The notes beneath the pieces are model-generated. The model saw nothing but the letters and a program-made list of their open reading frames with translations, was not told where the DNA came from and made no database searches. From Flavobacterium urumqiense (GTDB taxonomy: Bacteria > Bacteroidota > Bacteroidia > Flavobacteriales > Flavobacteriaceae), in the NCBI RefSeq assembly GCF_900108015.1, contig NZ_FNVP01000001.1:1-64000 (forward strand): a stretch of DNA of 64,000 bases, read 5' to 3'. Within the stretch, counting starts at the first letter, position 1; each line of letters begins with the position of its first letter. The translations under genes and the position numbers were made by a program. Shown piece by piece: positions 49,559-58,184 of this stretch.

Positions 49559-51641
49559 CGGCTAAATCTTTTGCTCTATATTTCTCTATTGTATCAAAAA
49601 ACGCAACGCCTTGTTGGATGTATTTTTGTGCAAATTCTGCCGAAGGCTCATTCGATTTGATTTGATAAACCAAATCTTTGAAGCTTGAGTCCAATTCGAT
49701 TTTTTTGCTTTCGATAAAAACCGTATCAAATAAATCGATAATTCCAGCGTGGTGATTTGTTTTTTCGTTTTCAGCCAATAATATTGCTTTAGCTCCATTT
49801 ACAAAACCTGCGTACGCCAAGTAAATCGCATCTGCCCATTTTTTATCTTCGAAAGCTTCTTGTGCGAAAGTCATTTTATCTTTGGCTTCTAATATTAAAG
49901 TAGCCACCAAATCAATAACAACGCCGGCGCATTCTCCTACTCCAACTGCTTTTACGTAGTTATCAGCATTTCCCCAATCTACAAAATCAGCCTCGGTGAG
50001 GTTTGTTATATCAGCTAATGGTTTCAAAAATTCGTAAAAATATTTCTCCCCTTTGGCGTCGTAATAATTCAAGAACGATTGTCCGTTTCCGTTTGCTTCA
50101 AAATCATTTAAAATATAACGCAGCGCATCAGGTCCTCTTCTGCTTGGAATTTTGATTACTTTATCCGAAAATCTTCCGTTTCCGTTTCCTAAATTCCCTC
50201 CACCTAATAAAACCTGAAGAGCCGGAGCTACCAACTTTCCTGCATTAATGGACATTCCCTGGAAACCTATTTCGGACATATTATGCTGTCCGCAAGCATT
50301 CATACAACCACTAATTTTTATGGCGATTTGTTGATTGTTGCTGTATTGTGGGTATTCCGTTTTTAAGACTCTTTCTAATTCATCTGCAATACCAGTGCTA
50401 CTTGCGATACCTAAATTACACGTATCGGTACCCGGACAAGCCGTGATGTCTCCGATAGTTTCATAGCCTAATGTAACAAAATCCAATTTGGCTAATTCCT
50501 GGTAAAAGAACGCTAGATTTTCTTCTTTAATATTACGTAAAATGATGTTTTGTCGCAATGAAAAACGCAATTCATTCGCTCCGTAATTTTTAATCAAATC
50601 AGCTAACAATCTTGCTTTGTCTGTATAAAAATCCCCTAAAAGTACTTTGATACCAATAGCTACGTATCCTGTTTGTTTTTGTACAATCACATTTGATTTT
50701 TTCCAAGCTTTAAAAGCTACAACATCATCAATTGTCACTGCTGGCACAGCCAATAAAGGTTCTGTAATTGGACCTTCAAAAGCGGTAGTGTCAATCTCGT
50801 AAGAATGGAAAGGCAATGCTTTTTTCTCTTCACCAACCAAACGTAAAAACTCCTCACGGCCCAAGTCTTTAATTAAAAATTTCATACGTGCTTTCAAACG
50901 TTTTGTTCTTTCTCCAAATCGGTCAAAAACCCTGATTATCCCTTCGGCAGTTGGAATAATTTGATTAACCGGTACAAATTCCGAAAGCAATTCAGCATGA
51001 CTTGGTTGAGAACCTAAACCACCGGCAAACATTATTTTGAACCCTTTTTCGCCATTTACAATTTTTGGAATAAATCCTAAATCGTGCAAATAACTCAAAG
51101 CAGTGTCTTTATCAGAGGAGGAGAATGATATTTTGAATTTACGTCCCATTTCCTGACAAATTGGGTTACGCAATAAATACTGGAATACAGCGTGTGCATA
51201 AGGGGAAACATCAAAAGGCTCATCTACATCTACACCCGCTAATTCACTTGCTGTGATATTACGCACTGTGTTTCCACAAGCTTCTCTCAGCGTGATATCA
51301 TCTTTGGCCAGCTCAGACCAAAGCTCAGGCGTTCTGTCTAAACTCACGTAGTGAATTTGAATATCCTGACGCGTGGTAATGTGCAAACGTCCAGTCGAAT
51401 ATTTATCGGATACTTCAGTAATACGCTTCAATTGTTCGCTAGTCACTTTTCCGTATGGCAATTTAATACGAATCATTTGCACGCCTTCTTGGCGTTGACC
51501 ATAAATACCACGTGCCAAACGAAGACTGCGAAAACGCTCATCGTCAATTTGTCCACTTCGGAAGGAATGAATTTTTTTCTCTAAATCGATAATCTCTCTT
51601 TGGACAATCGGATCTTCTATTTCAGTTCTAAAACTTTGCAT
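49551..51641 (-). CDS. Siroheme-dependent sulfite reductase with C-terminal HEPN-like domain
   Basis: A 696-residue assimilatory sulfite (or nitrite) reductase-type hemoprotein. Two ferredoxin-like half-domains are visible (VQMIRIKLPYGKVTSEQLKR; KQTGYVAIGIKVLLGDFYTD). The [4Fe-4S]-siroheme cysteines are in TACPGTDTCNLGIASS (about 408-423) and KISGCMNACGQHNMSEIGFQ (about 445). After about residue 540 there is an extra helical domain of some 150 residues (FAQEAFEDKKWADAIYLAYA, VNGAKAILLAENEKTNHHAG), HEPN-like. Context (cysH, cysD, cysN, siroheme genes) says sulfite to sulfide. The fused domain is unusual relative to CysI, although the same fusion probably occurs in other flavobacteria. Confidence 0.88.
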   Translation of the reverse strand: MQSFRTEIEDPIVQREIIDLEKKIHSFRSGQIDDERFRSLRLARGIYGQRQEGVQMIRIKLPYGKVTSEQLKRITEVSDKYSTGRLHITTRQDIQIHYVSLDRTPELWSELAKDDITLREACGNTVRNITASELAGVDVDEPFDVSPYAHAVFQYLLRNPICQEMGRKFKISFSSSDKDTALSYLHDLGFIPKIVNGEKGFKIMFAGGLGSQPSHAELLSEFVPVNQIIPTAEGIIRVFDRFGERTKRLKARMKFLIKDLGREEFLRLVGEEKKALPFHSYEIDTTAFEGPITEPLLAVPAVTIDDVVAFKAWKKSNVIVQKQTGYVAIGIKVLLGDFYTDKARLLADLIKNYGANELRFSLRQNIILRNIKEENLAFFYQELAKLDFVTLGYETIGDITACPGTDTCNLGIASSTGIADELERVLKTEYPQYSNNQQIAIKISGCMNACGQHNMSEIGFQGMSINAGKLVAPALQVLLGGGNLGNGNGRFSDKVIKIPSRRGPDALRYILNDFEANGNGQSFLNYYDAKGEKYFYEFLKPLADITNLTEADFVDWGNADNYVKAVGVGECAGVVIDLVATLILEAKDKMTFAQEAFEDKKWADAIYLAYAGFVNGAKAILLAENEKTNHHAGIIDLFDTVFIESKKIELDSSFKDLVYQIKSNEPSAEFAQKYIQQGVAFFDTIEKYRAKDLADA

Positions 51642-51670
51642 CTTTATTATATTTTAAGCAACAGCTAAGT

Positions 51671-52915
51671 TTAGTTTATAAAACCAACTCCTGCAGTTGT
51701 ATTGGTTGCGGCATCTATCAAAATAAAAGCACCGTTTGACTTGTTGTCGTTGTATGCATCAAAATATATAGCCTTACTCAACTTAATATTCACTTCTCCT
51801 ATTTCATTAATGGCTAACTGAGTTGCCGGAGTTGAACCCGAGTAATCTGTTGCAATTACATTTTTTATACTTTCAATTTTTGCCAAAACTCGATTCGTGT
51901 TGTGCTGTATAAAATATTTTGTTCCTGGAACTAACTTTTTGCTGTCCATCCAACAAATTGTAGTGTTAATATCTTTCTCAATTCTTGGAAGCTCACCTGA
52001 TTTTACAATCATATCTCCTCTAGTCACATTAATATCATTTTCTAATTCAATAGTAACAGAAGATCCTACCGTCGCCTCGTTAAACTGTTTATCGAAAAAG
52101 TGAATATTCGTTACTGTAGATTCAGTCAAAGATGGAAGAACAGTTACCGCATCACCTACTTTAATATTGTCTCCATACAATTTTCCGGCGTATCCTCTAA
52201 AATCATGATATTCTTCCGTTTTTGGGCGAATTACTGTTTGAACAGGGAAACGCGCTTGTCCTTTTTCGTACACATCTTTTGGCTCTAACGCTTCTAAATG
52301 TTCCAAAACTGTTTGCCCATCATACCAAGGCATGTTTTCTGATTTGTTAACGACATTTCCACCATTGATAGCACTCAACGGAATGTAACTAACTGTTTGT
52401 TCTTTAAAAGTACTTTTTGCATTTAAAGCTTGAAAATCAGCTTTAATTTTATTGTATACTTCTTCCGAATAGTCCACCAAATCCATTTTGTTTACCGCAA
52501 CAATCACTTCTTTTACTCGCAATAAATTATTGATAAAAAAGTGTCTGTACGTTTGTTCAATAACGCCTTTACGGGCATCAATTAATATGATCGAAACCTG
52601 TGAAGTCGAAGCGCCGGTAACCATATTACGCGTATATTCAACGTGACCCGGTGTATCGGCAATAATGTAACTTTTTTTGGCAGTCGAAAAATAAATATGC
52701 GCAACATCAATTGTAATTCCTTGTTCTCTCTCAGCAACCAAACCATCGGTAGCCAATGAAAAATCTAAATAATCGTATCCTTTTTGCTTGCTGCTTTTTT
52801 CTATTGCTTCAATCTTATCCGTAGTCAACGATTTTGTATCGTACAATAATCTTCCGATTAAGGTACTTTTTCCGTCATCTACACTTCCTGCCGTTGCTAT
52901 TTTTAAAACTTCCAT
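51671..52915 (-). CDS. cysN: Sulfate adenylyltransferase subunit 1 (GTPase)
   Basis: A 414-residue EF-Tu-like GTPase that drives ATP sulfurylase. G1 is TAGSVDDGKSTLIGRLLYD (about 8-26), G2 region DVAHIYFSTAKKSYIIADTP, G3 DTPGHVEY, G4 AVNKMDLVDYSEEVY. Domain II/III follows with VRPKTEEYHDFRGYAGKLYG-like sequence. No fused CysC kinase is present at the C-terminus. It pairs with cysD just upstream (140 nt gap containing an AATTCATAATT repeat). Confidence 0.94.
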   Translation of the reverse strand: MEVLKIATAGSVDDGKSTLIGRLLYDTKSLTTDKIEAIEKSSKQKGYDYLDFSLATDGLVAEREQGITIDVAHIYFSTAKKSYIIADTPGHVEYTRNMVTGASTSQVSIILIDARKGVIEQTYRHFFINNLLRVKEVIVAVNKMDLVDYSEEVYNKIKADFQALNAKSTFKEQTVSYIPLSAINGGNVVNKSENMPWYDGQTVLEHLEALEPKDVYEKGQARFPVQTVIRPKTEEYHDFRGYAGKLYGDNIKVGDAVTVLPSLTESTVTNIHFFDKQFNEATVGSSVTIELENDINVTRGDMIVKSGELPRIEKDINTTICWMDSKKLVPGTKYFIQHNTNRVLAKIESIKNVIATDYSGSTPATQLAINEIGEVNIKLSKAIYFDAYNDNKSNGAFILIDAATNTTAGVGFIN

Positions 52916-53055
52916 TCCTTGTTTTTTATTTGAAGTCTAAAAGTTTAAGGTTTTGAAAACACCTTATGTAAACTTCTAAATTTGATTTTTTTATTTTAAA
53001 TTTTGAATTTTAAATGTCTTGGAACAATTCATAATTTATAATTCATAATTGTTTC

Positions 53056-53955
53056 CTAAAAGTACCCTTGTTGTTTTCTTTTTTCCATTGCTGCTTCCGA
53101 ACGTTTATCATCAATTCTGGCTCCTCTTTCAGAAATAGTGGAAGATCTAATTTCACCAACCACTTCCTGAATCGTTGCAGCAAAAGAATCAACGGCTGCG
53201 GTACAACTCATATCTCCAACAGTTCTAAAACGAACAATTCTTTCTTCAATTTCCTCATCTTCTTCTTGGTAAACAAATGGAGAATGGGACCATATCATAC
53301 CGTCTCTCAAGAATACCTTACGTTTGTGTGAAAAGTAAATCGATGGAATTTCGATTTCCTCTTCTTCGATGTAACTCCAAACATCTAGCTCTGTCCAATT
53401 TGAAATTGGGAATACGCGTACGTTTTGACCGTTTTCAATTTTTCCATTCAAAATATCAAACAATTCCGGACGTTGGTTTTTTTCATCCCATTGACCAAAA
53501 TCATCACGAACAGAGAAAATACGCTCCTTTGCCCGTGCTTTTTCTTCATCACGACGCGCTCCACCTATACAAGCATCAAATTTAAATTCTTCGATAGCAT
53601 CCAAAAGTGTAGTCGTTTGCAAACTATTTCTGCTCGAGTATTTCCCTGATTCTTCTACTACTTTTCCGTCGTCAATGGCATCCTGCACATTACGAACAAT
53701 TAATTCCAAACCTAATTCAGCAACTAGTTTATCTCTAAAAGCAATAGTTTCCGGAAAGTTATGTCCCGTATCTACATGCAACAATGGAAAAGGAATTTTT
53801 GCAGGAAAAAATGCTTTCTGCGCTAAACGTACCAATGTAATGGAATCTTTCCCTCCAGAAAAAAGTAAAACCGGCTTGTCAAATTGAGAAATAACTTCTC
53901 TAAATATGTATATCGCTTCGCTTTCTAAAGCGTTTGTTTTTAATATTGAACTCAT
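53056..53955 (-). CDS. cysD: Sulfate adenylyltransferase subunit 2
   Basis: A 299-residue PP-loop ATP sulfurylase catalytic subunit, forming adenosine 5'-phosphosulfate from sulfate and ATP. The PP-loop is PVLLFSGGKDSITLVRLAQK (about 28-47). Conserved blocks are FPLLHVDTGHNFPETIAFRD, CIGGARRDEEKARAKERIFS and FPISNWTELDVWSYI. The end GARIDDKRSEAAMEKRKQQG is standard. Length is normal. Confidence 0.95.
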   Translation of the reverse strand: MSSILKTNALESEAIYIFREVISQFDKPVLLFSGGKDSITLVRLAQKAFFPAKIPFPLLHVDTGHNFPETIAFRDKLVAELGLELIVRNVQDAIDDGKVVEESGKYSSRNSLQTTTLLDAIEEFKFDACIGGARRDEEKARAKERIFSVRDDFGQWDEKNQRPELFDILNGKIENGQNVRVFPISNWTELDVWSYIEEEEIEIPSIYFSHKRKVFLRDGMIWSHSPFVYQEEDEEIEERIVRFRTVGDMSCTAAVDSFAATIQEVVGEIRSSTISERGARIDDKRSEAAMEKRKQQGYF

Positions 53956-54029
53956 TTTTTTTATTTAAAAATTTAAATGATTGAAAAATTTAAAGATTCC
54001 AACAATCATTTATAATTTATAATTCATAA

Positions 54030-54731
54030 TTACTTTTGGTGCAAACCACACTCTTTATGACTGGATTCCCACCACCATCTGCCTGCTCGAATATCTTCAT
54101 CAGCAGTAATAGCTCTGGTACATGGAGCACATCCTATACTTACAAATCCTTGTTTGTGCAATGCATTTTGTGGCACATTATTGTCATCAATATATTTTTG
54201 AACTTCGGCTAAAGTCCATTTTAGTAATGGATTGAATTTGATAATATTAAAATGGGCATCGTATTCAAATGCTGCCAAATCATTTCTGTTTTCTGATTGT
54301 TCCGCACGTAAACCGGTAATCCAAATTTCATTTCCTTTTAATGCCTTCGTCAACGGAACCACTTTTCGAATAAAACAACATTCTTTTCTATTCTCCACCG
54401 ATTCGTAGAAACTGTTTGGACCTTTATGGTTTAACAACTCTTCTACCGCAATTGTTTCTGGAAAATAAGTTTTTATATTTATCTTATACTTTTTCAATGT
54501 CTTATGAAAAACATCATACGTTTGTTGAAATAATCTTCCTGTATCCAATGTAAAAATGGTAATTGGCACATTATTTTTTGCAATTAAAGCTGTGATCACT
54601 TGATCTTCCTGACCAAAAGAAGTAGAAAAAACAACTTTATTTTGATATTGATCGGCTAAATAAGTAAGTGTTTCCTCGATGGAAAAATTCTTTGTTTTAT
54701 CTAATAAAGCTTGTGCTATTTCTGTACTCAT
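54030..54731 (-). CDS. cysH: Adenylyl-sulfate reductase-type CysH
   Basis: A 233-residue PP-loop reductase. It has VVFSTSFGQEDQVITALIAK (about 34-53), FTLDTGRLFQQTYDV and the catalytic tail HKECGLHQK. The cysteine pairs ECCFIRK and GCAPCTRAI are the [4Fe-4S] ligands of the APS-reductase subgroup; PAPS reductases of the E. coli type lack them. No APS kinase (cysC) gene is present in this cluster, which fits direct APS reduction. It lies between the TauE permease and cysD. Confidence 0.92.
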   Translation of the reverse strand: MSTEIAQALLDKTKNFSIEETLTYLADQYQNKVVFSTSFGQEDQVITALIAKNNVPITIFTLDTGRLFQQTYDVFHKTLKKYKINIKTYFPETIAVEELLNHKGPNSFYESVENRKECCFIRKVVPLTKALKGNEIWITGLRAEQSENRNDLAAFEYDAHFNIIKFNPLLKWTLAEVQKYIDDNNVPQNALHKQGFVSIGCAPCTRAITADEDIRAGRWWWESSHKECGLHQK

Positions 54732-54746
54732 AATTCTATTTCTCTT

Positions 54747-55649
54747 TTATAACAATTTTGATAATGTTCTTAAACTTAAAATTATAATTAAGACACCCAC
54801 CAAAATCATCATTGGTTTTCTTTTGATTTTATTAACTAATAAAGCAGCAATTGGCGCAGCAATAACACCTCCTAAAATCAAACCTATAATAACCTGCCAA
54901 CCTTGAATTCCTCCAAAAATCATGAACGTTATTCCACTAGCGAAAGAAACGGCAAATTCTGCTGCATTCACCGAACCTATAGTATATCTTGGATTTCTTC
55001 CGTTACCAAGTAAAGTTGACGTAACGATTGGTCCCCAGCCACCACCGCCCACTGAATCCATAAATCCTCCAAAAGAAGCCAGAATATTTAATCGCTTTGT
55101 TTTCTTTTTAATGACGTTTTTTTGCATCGCTTTTTTGATAATTATAACTGCCAAAGCAATCATGTACACTGCAATAAAAGGCTTTATCGCATCACCGTCG
55201 ATCACATCCGACAATAAATAAGCACCAGCTATAGAACCTAAAACACCTGGTATTAGCAAGTGTCTAACTAATTTTTTATTGATATTCCCAAATTTATGAT
55301 GAGAAATAGCAGATGCGCCTGTTGTAAACATTTCAGCAACGTGAACTCCCGTACTACTGATTACAGGAGGAATTCCGTAAGCCAATAAGAAAGAAGTAGA
55401 TGTTGCTCCGTAACCCATCCCCAAAGTACCATCAACTAATTGCGCAAAAACACCAATACAGAAAAAGATCAAAAATTCTTGATTAAAACCACCTAAAAAA
55501 CCATCCCAAGAAAACTCTGCGTGATGATTATAAACCAATACCGTTATTAAACCAATTAATAAACTAGCAGGTATTATAACCCACAAACGCTCTTTAAAAG
55601 TCGTTTCTGGTTTTATTACTGCACTATTTTCTTTTAAAACTTTATTCAT
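54747..55649 (-). CDS. TauE/SafE family permease
   Basis: A 300-residue polytopic membrane protein of the TauE/SafE family. About eight helices are visible. The duplicated family motif occurs as FAQLVDGTLGMGYGATSTSF (about 68-87) and FGGFMDSVGGGGWGPIVTST (about 193-212). The family carries sulfite, sulfate, sulfonates or related anions. Its place directly before cysH, 15 nt away, suggests sulfate uptake or sulfite efflux for this pathway; no cysTWA or SulP sulfate transporter gene is in the window. Confidence 0.85.
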   Translation of the reverse strand: MNKVLKENSAVIKPETTFKERLWVIIPASLLIGLITVLVYNHHAEFSWDGFLGGFNQEFLIFFCIGVFAQLVDGTLGMGYGATSTSFLLAYGIPPVISSTGVHVAEMFTTGASAISHHKFGNINKKLVRHLLIPGVLGSIAGAYLLSDVIDGDAIKPFIAVYMIALAVIIIKKAMQKNVIKKKTKRLNILASFGGFMDSVGGGGWGPIVTSTLLGNGRNPRYTIGSVNAAEFAVSFASGITFMIFGGIQGWQVIIGLILGGVIAAPIAALLVNKIKRKPMMILVGVLIIILSLRTLSKLL

Positions 55650-55757
55650 GTTTTCTTCAATTCAATTAAATTAATCTATTACCCCATCGGAATAGTAGAT
55701 TATTGTGCAAAAGTAAAACTTTTAACTTAAATACAAAATTTATTTTGTGATTATTCT

Positions 55758-56168
55758 TTAAAATGCAATGTCGGCCAAGGTATTACTCTCTAAAATTTTC
55801 AGAGTATTATCACGAACTTCGATCATTAGTTTCCGAACCGCACAAGTAGCTTCATCGGTACAATCTACACATTTTTCATAAAAATTATGACTGGCACAAG
55901 GTAATAGTGCAATAGGTCCTTCAAGAATGCGGTAGACATGAGCCATGTTTATGTCTTTGGGAGCTTTTATCAAATAATAGCCTCCGCCTTTTCCTTTTTT
56001 GGCCCCTAAAAAACCGGAATGACGCAGTAACAATAAAATACTTTCTAAAAACTTGATCGAAATATTCTCGCTCTTGGCTATCTCCGCTATTTGCACAGGA
56101 GAATTATCTTTCTGGCGAGCCAAAAAAGTCAAAGCCTTTATTCCGTATTTTGTTTTTTTAGACAGCAT
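55758..56168 (-). CDS. Rrf2 family transcriptional regulator
   Basis: A 136-residue Rrf2 protein. The N-terminal winged helix-turn-helix has KTKYGIKALTFLARQ and VQIAEIAKSENISIKFLESI (about 26-45), then LLRHSGFLGAKKGKGGGYYL, the wing. The C-terminal half carries four cysteines in LPCASHNFYEKCVDCTDEAT plus CAVRKL, which could hold an Fe-S cluster or sense thiols. It stands directly before the TauE-cysH-cysD-cysN genes, so it is the best candidate regulator of sulfate assimilation, comparable in role to CymR; this is inferred. Confidence 0.85.
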   Translation of the reverse strand: MLSKKTKYGIKALTFLARQKDNSPVQIAEIAKSENISIKFLESILLLLRHSGFLGAKKGKGGGYYLIKAPKDINMAHVYRILEGPIALLPCASHNFYEKCVDCTDEATCAVRKLMIEVRDNTLKILESNTLADIAF

Positions 56169-56353
56169 TTAATAGATTTTTGATTGTAGATTAACGATTG
56201 CTGATTTTTAATTTCAAAGCAATCTGAAACATACCTTTCTTATAACAACAAAAATATACTTTTTGAATGAAGAAAAATGAATGTAGGTTAACGATTGTTG
56301 TTGGATTGAAAATCTGCTCCAGAAACTTCGGGACAAAGAACGATAATCTACAT

Positions 56354-57535
56354 TCAAAAATCTTTATAAAGCGCTTGCTCCAAATCGGCAATTACATCTT
56401 TTACGGTTTCCAATCCTACTGAAACACGCACTAAACCATCGGTAATACTGACTGCCAAACGTTCTTCAACAGATAATTTACTGTGTGTTGTTGATGCCGG
56501 ATGTGTAACAATTGTTCTGGTATCCCCCAAATTTGGTGATAAAGAGCATAATTTTAATTTATCCAAAAAATTTCTGCCGGCTTCAAGACCGCCTTTTATT
56601 TCAAAAGCGACAATGTTTCCACCCAACTTCATTTGCTTTTGAGCAATTTCGTATTGTGGATGCGATTTCAAAAACGGGTATTTCACACGATTCACGTTCG
56701 GATGCTGCTCTAAAAACTCCGCTACTTTTAAAGCATTTTCACAATGTCTGTCTAAACGAATCGCCAAGGTTTCTAAACTTTTTGATAACACCCAAGCGTT
56801 AAACGGCGATAAAGAAGGCCCAGTAAGTCGAGAAAATAAATAGATTTTTTGAATCAATTCAGCATCACCAACTGTTATTCCTCCCAACACTCTACCTTGA
56901 CCGTCCATTAGCTTTGTAGCGGAATGTACCACTAAGTGCGCGCCCCATTTTATCGGTTGCTGCAAATAAGGTGTTGCAAAACAATTGTCAATTACCAAAA
57001 TCAAATTATGTTTTTTGGCAATCGTTCCTAAAAGTTCTAAATCGATAATATCAACAGCCGGATTGGTAGGTGATTCAGCAAAAAGAATTTTTGTATTTGG
57101 TGTGATGAAACTTTCAATCGTTTCCGGCTTATTAATATCAAAATAGGAGGTTTCAATATTCCATTTTGGAAAATAATTGATAAATAAGGAATGTGTCGCT
57201 CCAAAGACACTACTAGAAGAAACAATATGATCTCCAGATTTCAATAAAGCTGCCAAGGTTGAGTACACTGCTGCCATTCCGGATGCGAAGGCAAAACCAG
57301 CGGAAGCGCCTTCCATTTTGCACACTTTATCAACAAATTCGTTCGTGTTTGGGTTGCTGTAACGGCTATAAATATTCCTGTCTTTCTCTTCGGCAAAAGA
57401 AGCACGCATATCTTCGGCATCCTCAAATACAAAACTAGAAGTTAAGTACAAAGGAACCGAATGCTCTAAATATTGCGTTCTTTCTAATTGGGTACGGATG
57501 GCTGAGGTTTCAAAACCAAAATTATCATTTTCCAT
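56354..57535 (-). CDS. O-succinyl/acetyl-homoserine sulfhydrylase or cystathionine gamma-synthase (Cys/Met PLP family)
   Basis: A 393-residue PLP enzyme of the Cys/Met metabolism family. It begins FGFETSAIRTQLERTQYLEH, has IYSRYSNPNTNEFVDKVCKM (phosphate contacts), and the PLP lysine in LVVHSATKLMDGQGRVLGG (about 205). The end SVGLETVKDVIADLEQAL is typical. It could be MetZ (sulfhydrylase), MetB or MetC-like; MetZ fits best with the sulfide-producing genes downstream and metX upstream. A second such enzyme, a metY-like one, lies at 63.2 kb. A palindromic repeat copy lies 5 nt before its start codon (57541-57566). Confidence 0.85.
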   Translation of the reverse strand: MENDNFGFETSAIRTQLERTQYLEHSVPLYLTSSFVFEDAEDMRASFAEEKDRNIYSRYSNPNTNEFVDKVCKMEGASAGFAFASGMAAVYSTLAALLKSGDHIVSSSSVFGATHSLFINYFPKWNIETSYFDINKPETIESFITPNTKILFAESPTNPAVDIIDLELLGTIAKKHNLILVIDNCFATPYLQQPIKWGAHLVVHSATKLMDGQGRVLGGITVGDAELIQKIYLFSRLTGPSLSPFNAWVLSKSLETLAIRLDRHCENALKVAEFLEQHPNVNRVKYPFLKSHPQYEIAQKQMKLGGNIVAFEIKGGLEAGRNFLDKLKLCSLSPNLGDTRTIVTHPASTTHSKLSVEERLAVSITDGLVRVSVGLETVKDVIADLEQALYKDF

Positions 57536-57540
57536 AAATA

Positions 57541-57566
57541 AGCCCCCTAACCCCCGAAGGGGGAAT
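57541..57566 (+). repeat. GC-rich palindromic repeat, copy 6 (before metZ-like start)
   Basis: AGCCCCCTAACCCCCGAAGG plus GGGAAT, 5 nt upstream of the metZ-like ATG. It forms an inverted pair with copy 7 (57629-57654), 62 nt apart. Confidence 0.85.
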
Positions 57567-57618
57567 TGTATTGGGGTCGATTTGTTTGTTACTAAATTTA
57601 ATATTTATCCTACAGCTA

Positions 57619-58068
57619 TTAGTTGCTAGTTCCCCCTTCGGGGGTTAGGGGGCTTCCATTCAAAACTACTTTGTAATGTATGGTTGCTGTTGGCTCTAAT
57701 GTTTTAGAAACTGAACAGTATTTTTCGAAAGAAAGTTGGGCCGCTCTCGCTGCTTTTTCTTCATTGATAGGTCCTTCCAAAAAGAATACTACAGTAATAT
57801 CCTTGAATGGTTTCGCTTCTCCTACTTGCACCCGTTCTCCTTCGACCTCAGCTTTGAAAGAAGTGATTTCCTGACGCTGTTTTTTCAAAATCGAAATCAT
57901 ATCAATGGCGCTGCAACCCGCAACACCCATCAATACTAATTCCATTGGACTTGGACCTTTATCGTCTCCGCCAAATTCTGGTCGGCTATCTACGTTTACT
58001 ATATGCCCACGGTCGTTTTTTAATTCAAAGTGGAAATTGTCGTTTACTCTGTTTAGTGTTATTTTCAT
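57619..58068 (-). CDS. OsmC family protein
   Basis: A 149-residue OsmC/Ohr-fold protein. It has MELVLMGVAGCSAIDMISIL (about 41-60), in which Cys51 matches a family redox cysteine, and ARAAQLSFEKYCSVSKTLEP with the second cysteine (about 122). Members reduce organic hydroperoxides or are of unknown role. The last residues GSPLTPEGGTSN are encoded by a GC-rich palindromic repeat (57629-57654), so the natural C-terminus at about YKVVLN has been extended in frame. It lies between thrA and the metZ-like gene in the metX operon. Confidence 0.88.
   Translation of the reverse strand: MKITLNRVNDNFHFELKNDRGHIVNVDSRPEFGGDDKGPSPMELVLMGVAGCSAIDMISILKKQRQEITSFKAEVEGERVQVGEAKPFKDITVVFFLEGPINEEKAARAAQLSFEKYCSVSKTLEPTATIHYKVVLNGSPLTPEGGTSN
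57629..57654 (-). repeat. GC-rich palindromic repeat, copy 7 (translated at OsmC C-terminus)
   Basis: Inverted copy, read on the minus strand as AGCCCCCTAACCCCCGAAGG plus GGGAAC. It encodes SPLTPEGGT of the OsmC C-terminus, just before the stop codon. Confidence 0.85.
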
Positions 58069-58184
58069 GTTTATGTTTTTTTAACGCTGAGGACACGGAT
58101 TTTCAAACGCGAATTCAACGGATTTATTTATTTTTATCCGAGTAGTAGTTCTCGAACGCTGGAACTGATCACTGACCACTTTAA

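Noticed and set aside
56191..56391. 66-codon minus-strand frame after the metZ-like gene
   Set aside because: It overlaps the end of the PLP enzyme in another frame, has an odd composition and no recognisable domain.
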